This document shows, piece by piece, positions 29,299 to 37,405 of a stretch of DNA of 40,169 nucleotides. The stretch spans positions 1 to 40,169 of the forward strand of contig NZ_ACCD01000034.1 of NCBI RefSeq assembly GCF_000173775.1. Direction: 5' to 3'. The notes below the pieces were generated by a model, which saw only the letters and a list, made by a program, of their open reading frames with translations, made no database searches and was not told the origin of the DNA. The position numbers were made by a program, and so were the translations under genes. How positions within the stretch are numbered: position 1 is the stretch's first letter; every line of letters begins with the position of its first letter. The DNA comes from Yersinia rohdei ATCC 43380. GTDB taxonomy: Bacteria > Pseudomonadota > Gammaproteobacteria > Enterobacterales > Enterobacteriaceae.

Positions 29299-29378
29299 AT
29301 TTTAGGTTTGGGCAGTGCTCGCCTTCCTCAGGCACGGCGAGTACGTTCTGGGGGCGGTGTGCTGGTCGCGCCTAAAAT
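29299..29378. repeat. 80-bp palindromic repeat between deoB and deoD
   Basis: Outer arms ATTTTAGG (29299-29306) and CCTAAAAT (29371-29378) enclose a GC-rich stem, GTGCTCGCC (29315-29323) with GGCGAGTAC (29336-29344), one mismatch in nine. The sharp GC-rich insert widens the deoB-deoD gap to about 220 bases. It looks like a dispersed intergenic element of Yersinia but only one copy is in the window. Confidence 0.5.
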
Positions 29379-29496
29379 CTCGGCGTTCATCTACGTTTCC
29401 AATTGTTAAAAAACCTGAATTACGCAAGGCGCAACAACCGCCAAAAGAGTTCGGGTTATACTATTTTTAATACTCTGATTTTTAAGGAAAGTGATT

Positions 29497-30216
29497 ATGG
29501 CAACGCCACATATTAATGCTGAAATGGGTGATTTCGCTGACGTTGTATTGATGCCCGGCGATCCGCTGCGTGCAAAATTTATTGCCGAAACCTTCCTGCA
29601 AGACGTGCGCGAAGTAAACAATGTGCGCGGCATGTTGGGTTTCACCGGTACTTATAAAGGACGCAAAATCTCGGTAATGGGCCACGGCATGGGGATCCCA
29701 TCTTGCTCCATTTATACCAAAGAGCTGATTACTGATTTCGGCGTGAAGAAAATTATTCGTGTGGGTTCCTGTGGTGCAGTACGTGCCGACGTTAAACTGC
29801 GCGATGTGGTGATTGGTATGGGGGCCTGTACTGATTCTAAGGTCAACCGCCTGCGTTTTAAAGATCACGATTACGCGGCAATTGCTGATTTTGACATGAC
29901 CCGCAATGCAGTCGATGCCGCAAAAGCGAAAGGGATTGATGTTCGAGTGGGCAACCTTTTCTCTGCCGACCTGTTCTATACGCCAGATCCGCAAATGTTT
30001 GATGTAATGGAAAAATATGGCATTCTGGGTGTGGAAATGGAAGCGGCGGGTATCTATGGCGTTGCTGCAGAATTTGGCGCGAAAGCCCTGACTATCTGTA
30101 CCGTTTCTGACCATATCCGCACTGGCGAACAAACCACGGCTGCTGAGCGCCAAACCACCTTCAACGACATGATTGAAATTGCATTGGAATCTGTGTTGCT
30201 GGGCGACAAAGAGTAA
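29497..30216 (+). CDS. deoD: Purine nucleoside phosphorylase DeoD
   Basis: DeoD phosphorolyses purine (deoxy)nucleosides to base and pentose 1-phosphate. At 239 residues it has the exact length of the hexameric E. coli enzyme. The phosphate site GDPLRAKFI, the ribose/base motif [11 protein letters not shown] and the catalytic aspartate in [10 protein letters not shown] are all present. The ATG at 29497 follows AAGGA; an ATG two codons upstream is less well placed. It is the last gene of the operon, closed by a strong terminator. Confidence 0.97.
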   Translation: MATPHINAEMGDFADVVLMPGDPLRAKFIAETFLQDVREVNNVRGMLGFTGTYKGRKISVMGHGMGIPSCSIYTKELITDFGVKKIIRVGSCGAVRADVKLRDVVIGMGACTDSKVNRLRFKDHDYAAIADFDMTRNAVDAAKAKGIDVRVGNLFSADLFYTPDPQMFDVMEKYGILGVEMEAAGIYGVAAEFGAKALTICTVSDHIRTGEQTTAAERQTTFNDMIEIALESVLLGDKE

Positions 30217-30230
30217 TATTAGCCAATCTA

Positions 30231-30261
30231 ACAGAACCGCATCACCCTGCTGCGGTTCTGT
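30231..30261 (+). terminator. Terminator of the deo operon
   Basis: ACAGAACCGCA (30231-30241) and TGCGGTTCTGT (30251-30261) form a perfect 11-bp stem with a 9-base loop, 14 bases after the deoD stop, followed by ATTTATAT. It may also serve the convergent smp gene. Confidence 0.8.
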
Positions 30262-30306
30262 ATTTATATCCTCATCCTCATTGAGAGAGTGGAATACTCC
30301 ACGGCG

Positions 30307-30984
30307 CTATTTTTCGGCCGGTTTCTGCTCAGCTTCTGGCGTGTCATCCTCACTTTCATCTTCTTTAACCGGCGTATTGGCAGTCAGCAGATAAGGCGAT
30401 TGTTGCCAGCGGCTGCGGCGGCCTTGCAGTAACGTGCGAGCCAAAATAATCCCCACGGCGAGTGCTACCAGTATCATCAGGCGCAACAAATTAGTGGTAT
30501 TGTCCACCTGTTTGGATTCTGTCGCCAACACATGGGTATCCAGTGTCATGCGCAAAAATCCGCTCGGCCCGCTTTTGCCGGGGATCAGTTCGACAATCTG
30601 ATGATTGAAATAACTGCCGGGGCGTTTACCGTCTAAAGCCAGTCGGTCACGGACTTTTACGTTCTCTCCGGAGGCGGCCACCAGTGTGCCGTCAATCTGA
30701 TAGACACTGGCATCCAATATGCGGCTGGATTGGGTCAATTGCTGCAAAATGACATCGACTTTCTGGCTATCAATATCGTCATCACCAGAATCCATAATGG
30801 GGGACAAGCTGAAAGTGACTTGCTTTGCCAATGTTTTCGCCAATTCTTCAACTTGCTCTGAGCGAGCCAGCTGATGACTGAGGCTGAAATAGGACGCACC
30901 TTGCATAAGTAAAACCAATAATGCCAAACAAATCAGCACAATAGCCGTACGGTGCAATCGAAATTTTAATTTGGCCTTGGCCAT
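30307..30984 (-). CDS. smp: AhpA/YtjB (Smp) family membrane protein
   Basis: A 225-residue inner-membrane protein of poorly known function. One membrane helix lies near the N terminus (about 13-32), a periplasmic segment spans about 33-165, a second helix lies at about 166-182 (LLRLMILVALAVGIILA), and the charged cytoplasmic tail is rich in acidic residues and lysine (VKEDESEDDTPEAEQKPAEK). Its divergent position from serB is the E. coli arrangement of smp (ytjB). The ATG has AGGAA upstream. The tail is longer than in E. coli. Confidence 0.85.
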   Translation of the reverse strand: MAKAKLKFRLHRTAIVLICLALLVLLMQGASYFSLSHQLARSEQVEELAKTLAKQVTFSLSPIMDSGDDDIDSQKVDVILQQLTQSSRILDASVYQIDGTLVAASGENVKVRDRLALDGKRPGSYFNHQIVELIPGKSGPSGFLRMTLDTHVLATESKQVDNTTNLLRLMILVALAVGIILARTLLQGRRSRWQQSPYLLTANTPVKEDESEDDTPEAEQKPAEK

Positions 30985-31012
30985 GCAGGTTCCTTGCCGG
31001 ATTTGATGACTT

Positions 31013-31120
31013 TATACCCGTCATACTTCAAGTTGCAAATCTGTAGACGGCCCTCGTTCACTCCGGTCACTTACTGCTGTAAGCTCCCGCCTTGCTGCAA
31101 CTCGAATTATTTAGGGTATA
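31013..31120. repeat. ERIC element
   Basis: A 108-bp imperfect palindrome bounded by TATACCC and GGGTATA, with inner arms AAGTTGCA and TGCAACT. The centre CACTTACTGCTGTAAGCTC matches the ERIC core (the CACTTAC...GTAAGCTCC inverted repeat known from enterobacteria). It lies between the divergent smp and serB genes, so it must be outside or within their leader regions. Confidence 0.85.
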
Positions 31121-31226
31121 TGTTGCCAGAAGCAAGGGCGATAGGATAGCTTGATGCATCGTTTTTACCCTGCATCTTTCACATTGCTGCGGTGTTGTCG
31201 AATTTCGTTTTCTACAGGAGTAATGC

Positions 31227-32204
31227 ATGTCTAATAGTCTGACCTACTGTGATCTTCCAGCAGAGATCTATCAATGGCCGGGCCTGCCACTGTCACTCAG
31301 TGGTGATGAAGTAATGCCGCTGGATTATCGTGCTGGTCACACCGGTTGGCTATTGTACGGTAGAAAACTGGATAAAAAGCGGATTACCCACTTCCAACGC
31401 CAGTTAGGCGCGGCAATGGTCATTGTCTCGGCTTGGTGTGTGGAAGATTATCAAGTGATTCGTCTGGCGGGCAGCCTGACACCGCGTATTAAAACCTTGG
31501 CAGATGAAAATGAGCTGGATGTGGCTCCCTTGGGGGCTATTCCGCACTTGCGCACGCCGGGCCTGCTGGTGATGGACATGGACTCGACGGCCATCCAAAT
31601 TGAATGCATTGATGAGATTGCCAAGTTAGCCGGTGTGGGTGAAGAAGTGGCGGCGGTTACTGAACGCGCGATGCAAGGTGAGCTGGATTTCACGGCCAGT
31701 TTGCGCCAGCGGGTGGCGACGTTAAAAGGGGCTGATGCCAATATTCTTAAACAGGTGCGCGACGAATTACCATTAATGCCAGGATTAACCCGCTTGGTAC
31801 AAAAACTACAGGCGCTGGACTGGCATGTCGCCATTGCCTCCGGCGGCTTTACCTATTACGCCGAATACCTGCGCGACAAATTACGGCTGGTGGCAGTCGC
31901 CGCCAATGAGCTTGAAATCAAAGACGGCAAACTGACCGGCAAAGTACTAGGGCCAATCGTCGATGCGCAATATAAAGCCGATATCCTGTTAAAGCTGGCC
32001 GAGAAACTGAACATCCCACTCGCCCAAACAGTCGCCATCGGCGATGGTGCCAACGACCTGAAAATGATGCACGTCGCAGGCCTGGGGCTAGCTTTCCATG
32101 CCAAACCCAAAGTATATGCCAAAGCAAAAGTGGCTATCCGTCATGGTGATTTGCTGAGTGTGTTGTGTATTCTGACCGGCAGCCTAAAACACGAAGAACG
32201 ATAA
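31227..32204 (+). CDS. serB: Phosphoserine phosphatase SerB
   Basis: SerB performs the last step of serine synthesis, removing phosphate from phosphoserine. The 325-residue protein has an N-terminal ACT-like region (about 1-100) and a HAD phosphatase domain: nucleophile D117 and D119 in MDMDST, motif II serine in ASGGF (about 208), and GDGANDL (about 272). The ATG follows CAGGAG by six bases. Confidence 0.97.
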   Translation: MSNSLTYCDLPAEIYQWPGLPLSLSGDEVMPLDYRAGHTGWLLYGRKLDKKRITHFQRQLGAAMVIVSAWCVEDYQVIRLAGSLTPRIKTLADENELDVAPLGAIPHLRTPGLLVMDMDSTAIQIECIDEIAKLAGVGEEVAAVTERAMQGELDFTASLRQRVATLKGADANILKQVRDELPLMPGLTRLVQKLQALDWHVAIASGGFTYYAEYLRDKLRLVAVAANELEIKDGKLTGKVLGPIVDAQYKADILLKLAEKLNIPLAQTVAIGDGANDLKMMHVAGLGLAFHAKPKVYAKAKVAIRHGDLLSVLCILTGSLKHEER

Positions 32205-32216
32205 TCCCCTGCGTCC

Positions 32217-32315
32217 TTGGCGCTACAGCGGTGTTAGCGGCTCTCACTCACCCGAATCACTGACGTGAGTCAGCTCAGCGGGATGAGTTCATTTGCTGCC
32301 TGGCTGTAACGCCAA
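32217..32315. repeat. ERIC-like palindromic element
   Basis: Ends TTGGCGCTACAGC (32217-32229) and GCTGTAACGCCAA (32303-32315) are inverted repeats with one mismatch in 13. The centre CTGAC-GTGA-GTCAG with flanking CACCCGAATCA and CAGCGGGATGA resembles a diverged ERIC core. It starts 12 bases after the serB stop, so it will be in the serB transcript. Confidence 0.65.
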
Positions 32316-32371
32316 TGACTTTGGGGAAGTTTTGTTATTAGGCTGGAATGCTAATTAGATTGAGGTGAAAC

Positions 32372-33757
32372 GTGGCTAAAGCACCAAAGCGGGCATTCGT
32401 TTGTAATGAATGCGGCGCTGATTATCCGCGCTGGCAGGGGCAGTGTAGCGCCTGTAATGCCTGGAATACCATTACCGAAATTCGGCTGGCGGCAGCCGCG
32501 TCGTCATCGTCTCGCAATGAACGTTTTGGCGGATATGCGGGGGAGGCCGGTGTCAGTCGGGTTCAGAAATTGTCAGATATCAGCCTGGATGAACTGCCGC
32601 GTTTCTCAACTGGTTTTCTAGAGTTTGACCGGGTGCTGGGCGGTGGTGTGGTGCCGGGCAGTGCCATTCTGATTGGCGGGAATCCGGGGGCGGGGAAAAG
32701 TACCTTACTGCTGCAAACGCTCTGCAAATTGTCCGAAAACATGAAAACCTTGTATGTCACCGGTGAAGAATCACTGCAACAGGTTGCCATGCGGGCGCAT
32801 CGTTTGGGCTTGCCCACTGCCGGCCTGAATATGCTGTCGGAAACCAGCATTGAGCAGATTTGCCTGATTGCTGAACAAGAACAGCCAAAATTGATGGTGA
32901 TTGACTCCATTCAGGTAATGCACATGGCGGATATCCAATCATCGCCGGGCAGTGTGGCGCAAGTGCGCGAAACGGCTGCTTATCTCACCCGTTTTGCCAA
33001 AACCCGTGGTGTCGCCATTGTGATGGTGGGCCATGTAACCAAAGATGGTTCGCTGGCGGGGCCGAAAGTATTGGAGCACTGCATTGACTGCTCGGTGATG
33101 CTGGATGGCGATGGCGACTCACGTTTTCGCACCCTGCGCAGCCACAAAAACCGCTTCGGGGCCGTCAATGAGTTGGGCGTATTTGCCATGACCGAGCAAG
33201 GTCTGCGGGAGGTCAGTAACCCATCGGCCATTTTCCTGAGTCGCGGTGATGAAGTCACGGCGGGTAGCTCGGTAATGGTGGTGTGGGAAGGGACTCGCCC
33301 GCTGCTGGTCGAGATTCAGGCGCTGGTAGACCACTCGATGATGTCTAACCCGCGTCGGGTGGCTGTCGGGTTGGAGCAAAACCGGTTGGCAATCTTGCTG
33401 GCAGTTTTGCATCGTCATGGCGGTTTACAGATGTCTGACCAAGACGTGTTCGTCAATGTGGTCGGCGGGGTAAAAGTGACAGAAACCAGTGCGGACTTAG
33501 CCTTGCTGATGTCACTGGTATCCAGCTTGCGTGACCGCCCACTGCCACAGGATTTAGTGGTCTTTGGTGAAGTGGGCCTGGCCGGTGAAATTCGCCCTGT
33601 TCCCAGTGGTCAGGAGCGAATCTCAGAGGCCGCCAAGCACGGTTTTAAACGCGCAATAGTGCCTTATGCCAATATGCCGAAAAAGCCGCTGCCGAATATG
33701 CAGGTATTTGGCGTGAAAAAACTGGCTGATGCATTGGCGGTGTTAGAGGATTTATAA
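32372..33757 (+). CDS. radA: DNA repair protein RadA
   Basis: RadA is a RecA-related ATPase that promotes branch migration of recombination intermediates. The 461-residue protein has an N-terminal zinc finger (C11, C14, C25, C28), Walker A GGNPGAGKST at 102-111, the RadA signature KNRFG at 259-263, and a C-terminal Lon-protease-like domain without the catalytic serine function. The start is GTG at 32372 with GAGGTG five bases upstream. It is likely co-transcribed with serB through the ERIC-like element. Confidence 0.96.
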   Translation: MAKAPKRAFVCNECGADYPRWQGQCSACNAWNTITEIRLAAAASSSSRNERFGGYAGEAGVSRVQKLSDISLDELPRFSTGFLEFDRVLGGGVVPGSAILIGGNPGAGKSTLLLQTLCKLSENMKTLYVTGEESLQQVAMRAHRLGLPTAGLNMLSETSIEQICLIAEQEQPKLMVIDSIQVMHMADIQSSPGSVAQVRETAAYLTRFAKTRGVAIVMVGHVTKDGSLAGPKVLEHCIDCSVMLDGDGDSRFRTLRSHKNRFGAVNELGVFAMTEQGLREVSNPSAIFLSRGDEVTAGSSVMVVWEGTRPLLVEIQALVDHSMMSNPRRVAVGLEQNRLAILLAVLHRHGGLQMSDQDVFVNVVGGVKVTETSADLALLMSLVSSLRDRPLPQDLVVFGEVGLAGEIRPVPSGQERISEAAKHGFKRAIVPYANMPKKPLPNMQVFGVKKLADALAVLEDL

Positions 33758-33802
33758 GGGCACATTTAGTCGTGTCAATATTGCAGCATACTGTGTTATT
33801 TT

Positions 33803-33820
33803 TGTTTAGTGCACTAAACA
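33803..33820 (+). promoter_or_regulatory. NadR box upstream of nadR
   Basis: An 18-bp perfect palindrome of the form TGTTTA-N6-TAAACA (N6 = GTGCAC). This is the known NadR operator consensus. It ends directly before the GGAGG ribosome binding site, nine bases from the nadR ATG, pointing to autoregulation by repression. Confidence 0.75.
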
Positions 33821-33829
33821 GGAGGCAGT

Positions 33830-35098
33830 ATGTTGCAGTTTGACTATCTTAAAACGGCGATTAAGCAAAAGGGCTGTACCTTACAGCAGGTGGCCGATGC
33901 CAGTGGCATGACGAAAGGTTACTTAAGCCAGTTACTCAATGACAAAATCAAAAGCCCCAGTGCACAAAAGCTAGAAGCTCTGCACCGTTATCTTGAGCTG
34001 GAATTCCCTCGTCGGGAGAAAAAAGTCGGCGTAGTGTTTGGTAAATTTTACCCATTACATACCGGCCATATCTACCTCATCCAGCGAGCCTGTAGCCAGG
34101 TTGATGAACTGCATATCATTCTTTGTTTCGACGAGCCTCGCGATCGCGAGCTGTTCGAAAACAGTTCAATGTCACAGCAGCCCACTGTCAGCGACCGCTT
34201 GCGCTGGTTGTTACAAACCTTTAAGTATCAGAAAAATATCCATATTCATTCATTTGATGAACATGGTATTGAACCCTATCCTCACGGCTGGGATGTCTGG
34301 AGCCGTGGTGTTAAAACCTTTATGGCAGAAAAGGGCATCGTCCCAAGCTTTATTTATTCCAGCGAAAGTCAGGATGCGCCGCATTATCGTGAACAATTTG
34401 GTATCGAAACCATTCTGATCGACCCGGAACGTTCATTTATGAACATCAGTGGCCGCCAAATTCGTCGTGATCCTTTCCGCTACTGGGATTATATCCCGAC
34501 CGAAGTGAAGCCTTTCTTTGTGCGCACCGTGGCGATTTTAGGGGGTGAATCCAGTGGGAAATCAACATTAGTCAATAAGTTAGCCAATATTTTTAATACC
34601 ACCAGTGCGTGGGAATATGGCCGTGATTATGTTTTTTCTCATTTGGGTGGCGATGAGATGGCACTGCAATATTCTGATTATGACAAAATCGCACTTGGAC
34701 AGGCGCAATATGTTGATTTTGCAGTTAAATATGCCAATAAAGTCGCATTTATTGATACCGATTTTGTTACCACACAAGCATTTTGTAAAAAATATGAAGG
34801 GCAGGAACACCCCTTTGTACAGGCGCTGATTGATGAATACCGCTTTGATTTGGTCATTTTGTTGGAAAACAACACGCCGTGGGTCGCGGATGGCTTGCGC
34901 AGCCTTGGCAGTGACCGTGACCGAAAATCTTTCCAGAACTTACTCGAGCAGATGCTGCGCAGCAATAATATTGAATATGTCCATGTTGAGTCGGCAGATT
35001 ATGACGAGCGCTTCTTGCATTGTGTCGAACTGGTTAAACAGTTATTAGCCGCCGACCTACAAAGACTTGCCCGCCCATCAGTGTTGAGTGAAATTTAA
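33830..35098 (+). CDS. nadR: Trifunctional NAD biosynthesis regulator / NMN adenylyltransferase / ribosylnicotinamide kinase NadR
   Basis: NadR senses NAD, represses NAD synthesis genes, and makes NAD from ribosylnicotinamide. Three parts are visible in the 422 residues: a helix-turn-helix (about 15-40, CTLQQVADASGMTKGYLSQL), a nucleotidyltransferase domain with GKFYPLHTGH at 71-80, and a kinase domain with P-loop GGESSGKST at 238-246. The ATG follows GGAGG. It lies 72 bases after radA, with its own operator in the gap. Confidence 0.97.
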   Translation: MLQFDYLKTAIKQKGCTLQQVADASGMTKGYLSQLLNDKIKSPSAQKLEALHRYLELEFPRREKKVGVVFGKFYPLHTGHIYLIQRACSQVDELHIILCFDEPRDRELFENSSMSQQPTVSDRLRWLLQTFKYQKNIHIHSFDEHGIEPYPHGWDVWSRGVKTFMAEKGIVPSFIYSSESQDAPHYREQFGIETILIDPERSFMNISGRQIRRDPFRYWDYIPTEVKPFFVRTVAILGGESSGKSTLVNKLANIFNTTSAWEYGRDYVFSHLGGDEMALQYSDYDKIALGQAQYVDFAVKYANKVAFIDTDFVTTQAFCKKYEGQEHPFVQALIDEYRFDLVILLENNTPWVADGLRSLGSDRDRKSFQNLLEQMLRSNNIEYVHVESADYDERFLHCVELVKQLLAADLQRLARPSVLSEI

Positions 35099-35155
35099 CC
35101 AGCCGGATTAGCATCTAAGGGCTAAGGGCCTAATTGTTGCAGGCAGTTTGCATGC

Positions 35156-35231
35156 GGGCAGCGCACAGCAATCGGAGCGAACACAAAGTACGTGAAAATG
35201 TTATTCGCTCCGCTCCCCTTACGCACTGCCC
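35156..35231. repeat. Palindromic repeat downstream of nadR
   Basis: Outer arms GGGCAG (35156-35161) and CTGCCC (35226-35231) and perfect inner arms CGGAGCGAA (35173-35181) and TTCGCTCCG (35204-35212). It lies between the convergent ends of nadR and the oxidoreductase gene, where it could terminate both transcripts though no T-run follows. Probably another dispersed intergenic repeat. Confidence 0.5.
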
Positions 35232-35271
35232 AGATGTAAAATGGTAAATAAAGTGTCTGTGAATTAAGTTG

Positions 35272-36273
35272 TTAGTAAGTAATTACTATTTTTCCCTGCA
35301 TATGCCCACCCGCCACTTGTGTGTGGGCCGCTTGCAGGTTTTCTACCGTCAGGCCATGCAAGGTTTCGCTCAGGGTGCCTGGTAATTTTCCCTCATCAAC
35401 TAATTGGCTGACCTGCTTTAAGATTTCCCCTTGCTGGGCAAGATCCGGGGTAGAAAACATGCTGCGGGTGAACATAAATTCCCAATGCAGGGCGACACTT
35501 TTCAGTTTCAACTTATTCTGATCCAGCGGTTTTTCATTCTCCACAATGGTGCAGATTTGTCCCAGCGGTGCGATCAATTCACTGATGGCTGGCCAGTGAC
35601 CGTCGGTATCATTTAGGCAGAGAATATAATCAACTTTCTCAATACCTTCTTGTTGTAGCTGTGCTTGCAGGTCGCGGTAATCGACCGTCAAGTCAGCTCC
35701 GCGCTCACGACACCAGGCGGCTGATTCCGGGCGCGATGCAGTCGCAATCACGGTTAGCGGGCTACGTAATGCCGCCAGAGGGATAGCTAATGATCCCACG
35801 CCACCGGCCCCACCAATGATTAGCAATGTTTGACCGGCACTGGCCTGCTGAATTTTCAGGTGTTCGAACAGTGCTTCCCACGCGGTAATGGCGGTTAATG
35901 GCAGTGCTGCGGCTTGTGCCCAGTTGAGTGAGCGCGGTTTATGGGCGGCAATGCGGGCATCAACCAATTGTTGCGTGGCATTGCTGCCGGGGCGAGTAAT
36001 GTCGCCGGCATACCACACCTCATCACCGGGGCGAAAACCGGTCACTTTCTCTCCGACACTGATAACCACTCCAGCGGCATCCCAACCCAGAATACGCGGC
36101 TGTTGCAGGCCATCTTTCTTTAGGCCGCCATGCACTTTGGTATCAACTGGATTTATGGATGCAGCTTTAACATCAACCAGTAAGTCAAAGGGGCCGGGCG
36201 TGAGCATATCTAAGGCAATTTCAATAAAATCGGCGGGTTGCTGTGGGTTTACTGCAATGGCTTTAATGGACAT
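35272..36273 (-). CDS. MDR-family zinc-independent alcohol dehydrogenase / quinone oxidoreductase-like protein
   Basis: A 333-residue medium-chain dehydrogenase/reductase. The N-terminal GroES-like domain includes AASINPVDTKVHGG and GWDAAGVVISVGEKVTGFRPGDEV. The Rossmann domain has GGAGGVG at 154-160 for NADPH. The cysteine and histidine ligands of zinc alcohol dehydrogenases are absent, so it is quinone-reductase-like. The substrate is unknown. It is divergent from a LysR gene 106 bases away, which probably controls it. The ATG has AGGAAAA upstream. Confidence 0.9.
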   Translation of the reverse strand: MSIKAIAVNPQQPADFIEIALDMLTPGPFDLLVDVKAASINPVDTKVHGGLKKDGLQQPRILGWDAAGVVISVGEKVTGFRPGDEVWYAGDITRPGSNATQQLVDARIAAHKPRSLNWAQAAALPLTAITAWEALFEHLKIQQASAGQTLLIIGGAGGVGSLAIPLAALRSPLTVIATASRPESAAWCRERGADLTVDYRDLQAQLQQEGIEKVDYILCLNDTDGHWPAISELIAPLGQICTIVENEKPLDQNKLKLKSVALHWEFMFTRSMFSTPDLAQQGEILKQVSQLVDEGKLPGTLSETLHGLTVENLQAAHTQVAGGHMQGKIVITY

Positions 36274-36379
36274 GGTGATTTTCCTGCTCCTGTTAGCATA
36301 TCAACTGAGTCTAGACCTCTCTGAGGGGAGTGATAAGATGGACAATCACTAATGCAGTGTTCGTTTGGTATAAACAATC

Positions 36380-37288
36380 ATGTTTAAACAACTACAGGAT
36401 ATGGCGCTGTTCTCTCGGGTTGCGGAATGCGGCAGTTTTACCCGCGCGGCGGAAATGGTCGGTTTGCCTAAATCCAGTGTCAGCCAGCGAATCAGCCAGT
36501 TGGAGAAAAATTTGGGGATCCGGTTGCTGAACAGAACCACCCGCCAGTTGAACCTTACTTTTGCTGGTGAGCGCTATCTGGTGCATTGCCAGGAGATGCT
36601 GCAAGCCGCTGAACGTGCGGATTTGGCCCTGCAACGGCTTAAAGATAATCCCAGTGGCCGTTTACGTATCTCGATTCCTGCCGGGTTAGGTGCCACTTTG
36701 TTGGCGCGTTTGGCGGCGGACTTCCAGCAACGATATCCCGATGTGTTGCTAGAGGTTATGGTCTCGGATACTAAAGTGGATTTGGTTGAAGAGGGATTTG
36801 ATGTGGCACTGCGCACCGGTAAGCCGCAAGACTCCTCGCTGATTGGCCGGCAGTTGGGGTATGCGCCGCGCTACCTGTTGGCGTCTCCCGCCTATCTGGC
36901 TCAGCACCCGCCATTGACCCATCCACGTCAACTCGATACCCATCGCTGCATTGCACATCGTGCCTGGCAGGCGCTGATTTTGCGTCGTGATGATGAATTT
37001 TATCGCTGGCAAGTCCCCGCGCTGCATGTGACCAATAATCTGCTATATGCCCGCGAATGTGCGCTGAGTGGCGGTGGCATAACCTTGCTTCCGGCCTTTT
37101 TAAGCCGTGAAGTGGTGATAAACCGGCAGTTAATTGCGGTGCTGCCCCAATGGCAGGCCGAAGGAAATGAGCTGTATTTGGTTTATCCGAGCCGCAAGTT
37201 AAACTCACCCGCATTGAGCTGTTTTATTGATGTGGTGGTTGGACACCCGGTATTTAAGGATTATATGCAGGGGTTGGAAATGTCCTGA
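36380..37288 (+). CDS. LysR-family transcriptional regulator
   Basis: A 302-residue LysR regulator with an N-terminal winged helix (FSRVAECGSFTRAAEMVGLP, then KSSVSQRISQLEKNLG) and an effector domain from about residue 88. It belongs to the same subgroup as the regulator at 14129-15061. It is divergent from the MDR oxidoreductase, the usual arrangement of a LysR protein and its target. The ATG at 36380 lacks a good ribosome binding site. The inducer is unknown. Confidence 0.88.
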   Translation: MFKQLQDMALFSRVAECGSFTRAAEMVGLPKSSVSQRISQLEKNLGIRLLNRTTRQLNLTFAGERYLVHCQEMLQAAERADLALQRLKDNPSGRLRISIPAGLGATLLARLAADFQQRYPDVLLEVMVSDTKVDLVEEGFDVALRTGKPQDSSLIGRQLGYAPRYLLASPAYLAQHPPLTHPRQLDTHRCIAHRAWQALILRRDDEFYRWQVPALHVTNNLLYARECALSGGGITLLPAFLSREVVINRQLIAVLPQWQAEGNELYLVYPSRKLNSPALSCFIDVVVGHPVFKDYMQGLEMS

Positions 37289-37361
37289 GCATGGCAATGC
37301 AAGTGGAGGATTCCCCTTGAGGGCATTGAAAAATTGCGAGGGGCGGTAGCGGTACTGGATT

Positions 37362-37383
37362 CAGGCCCGCTATTGCGGGCCTG
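37362..37383 (-). terminator. Hairpin after ettA
   Basis: CAGGCCCGC (37362-37370) and GCGGGCCTG (37375-37383) form a perfect 9-bp stem with a TATT loop, 23 bases past the ettA stop and between convergent genes. No T-run follows on either strand, so the terminator function is only probable. Confidence 0.6.
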
Positions 37384-37405
37384 TAGATAACGAAATGCTT
37401 AACAG

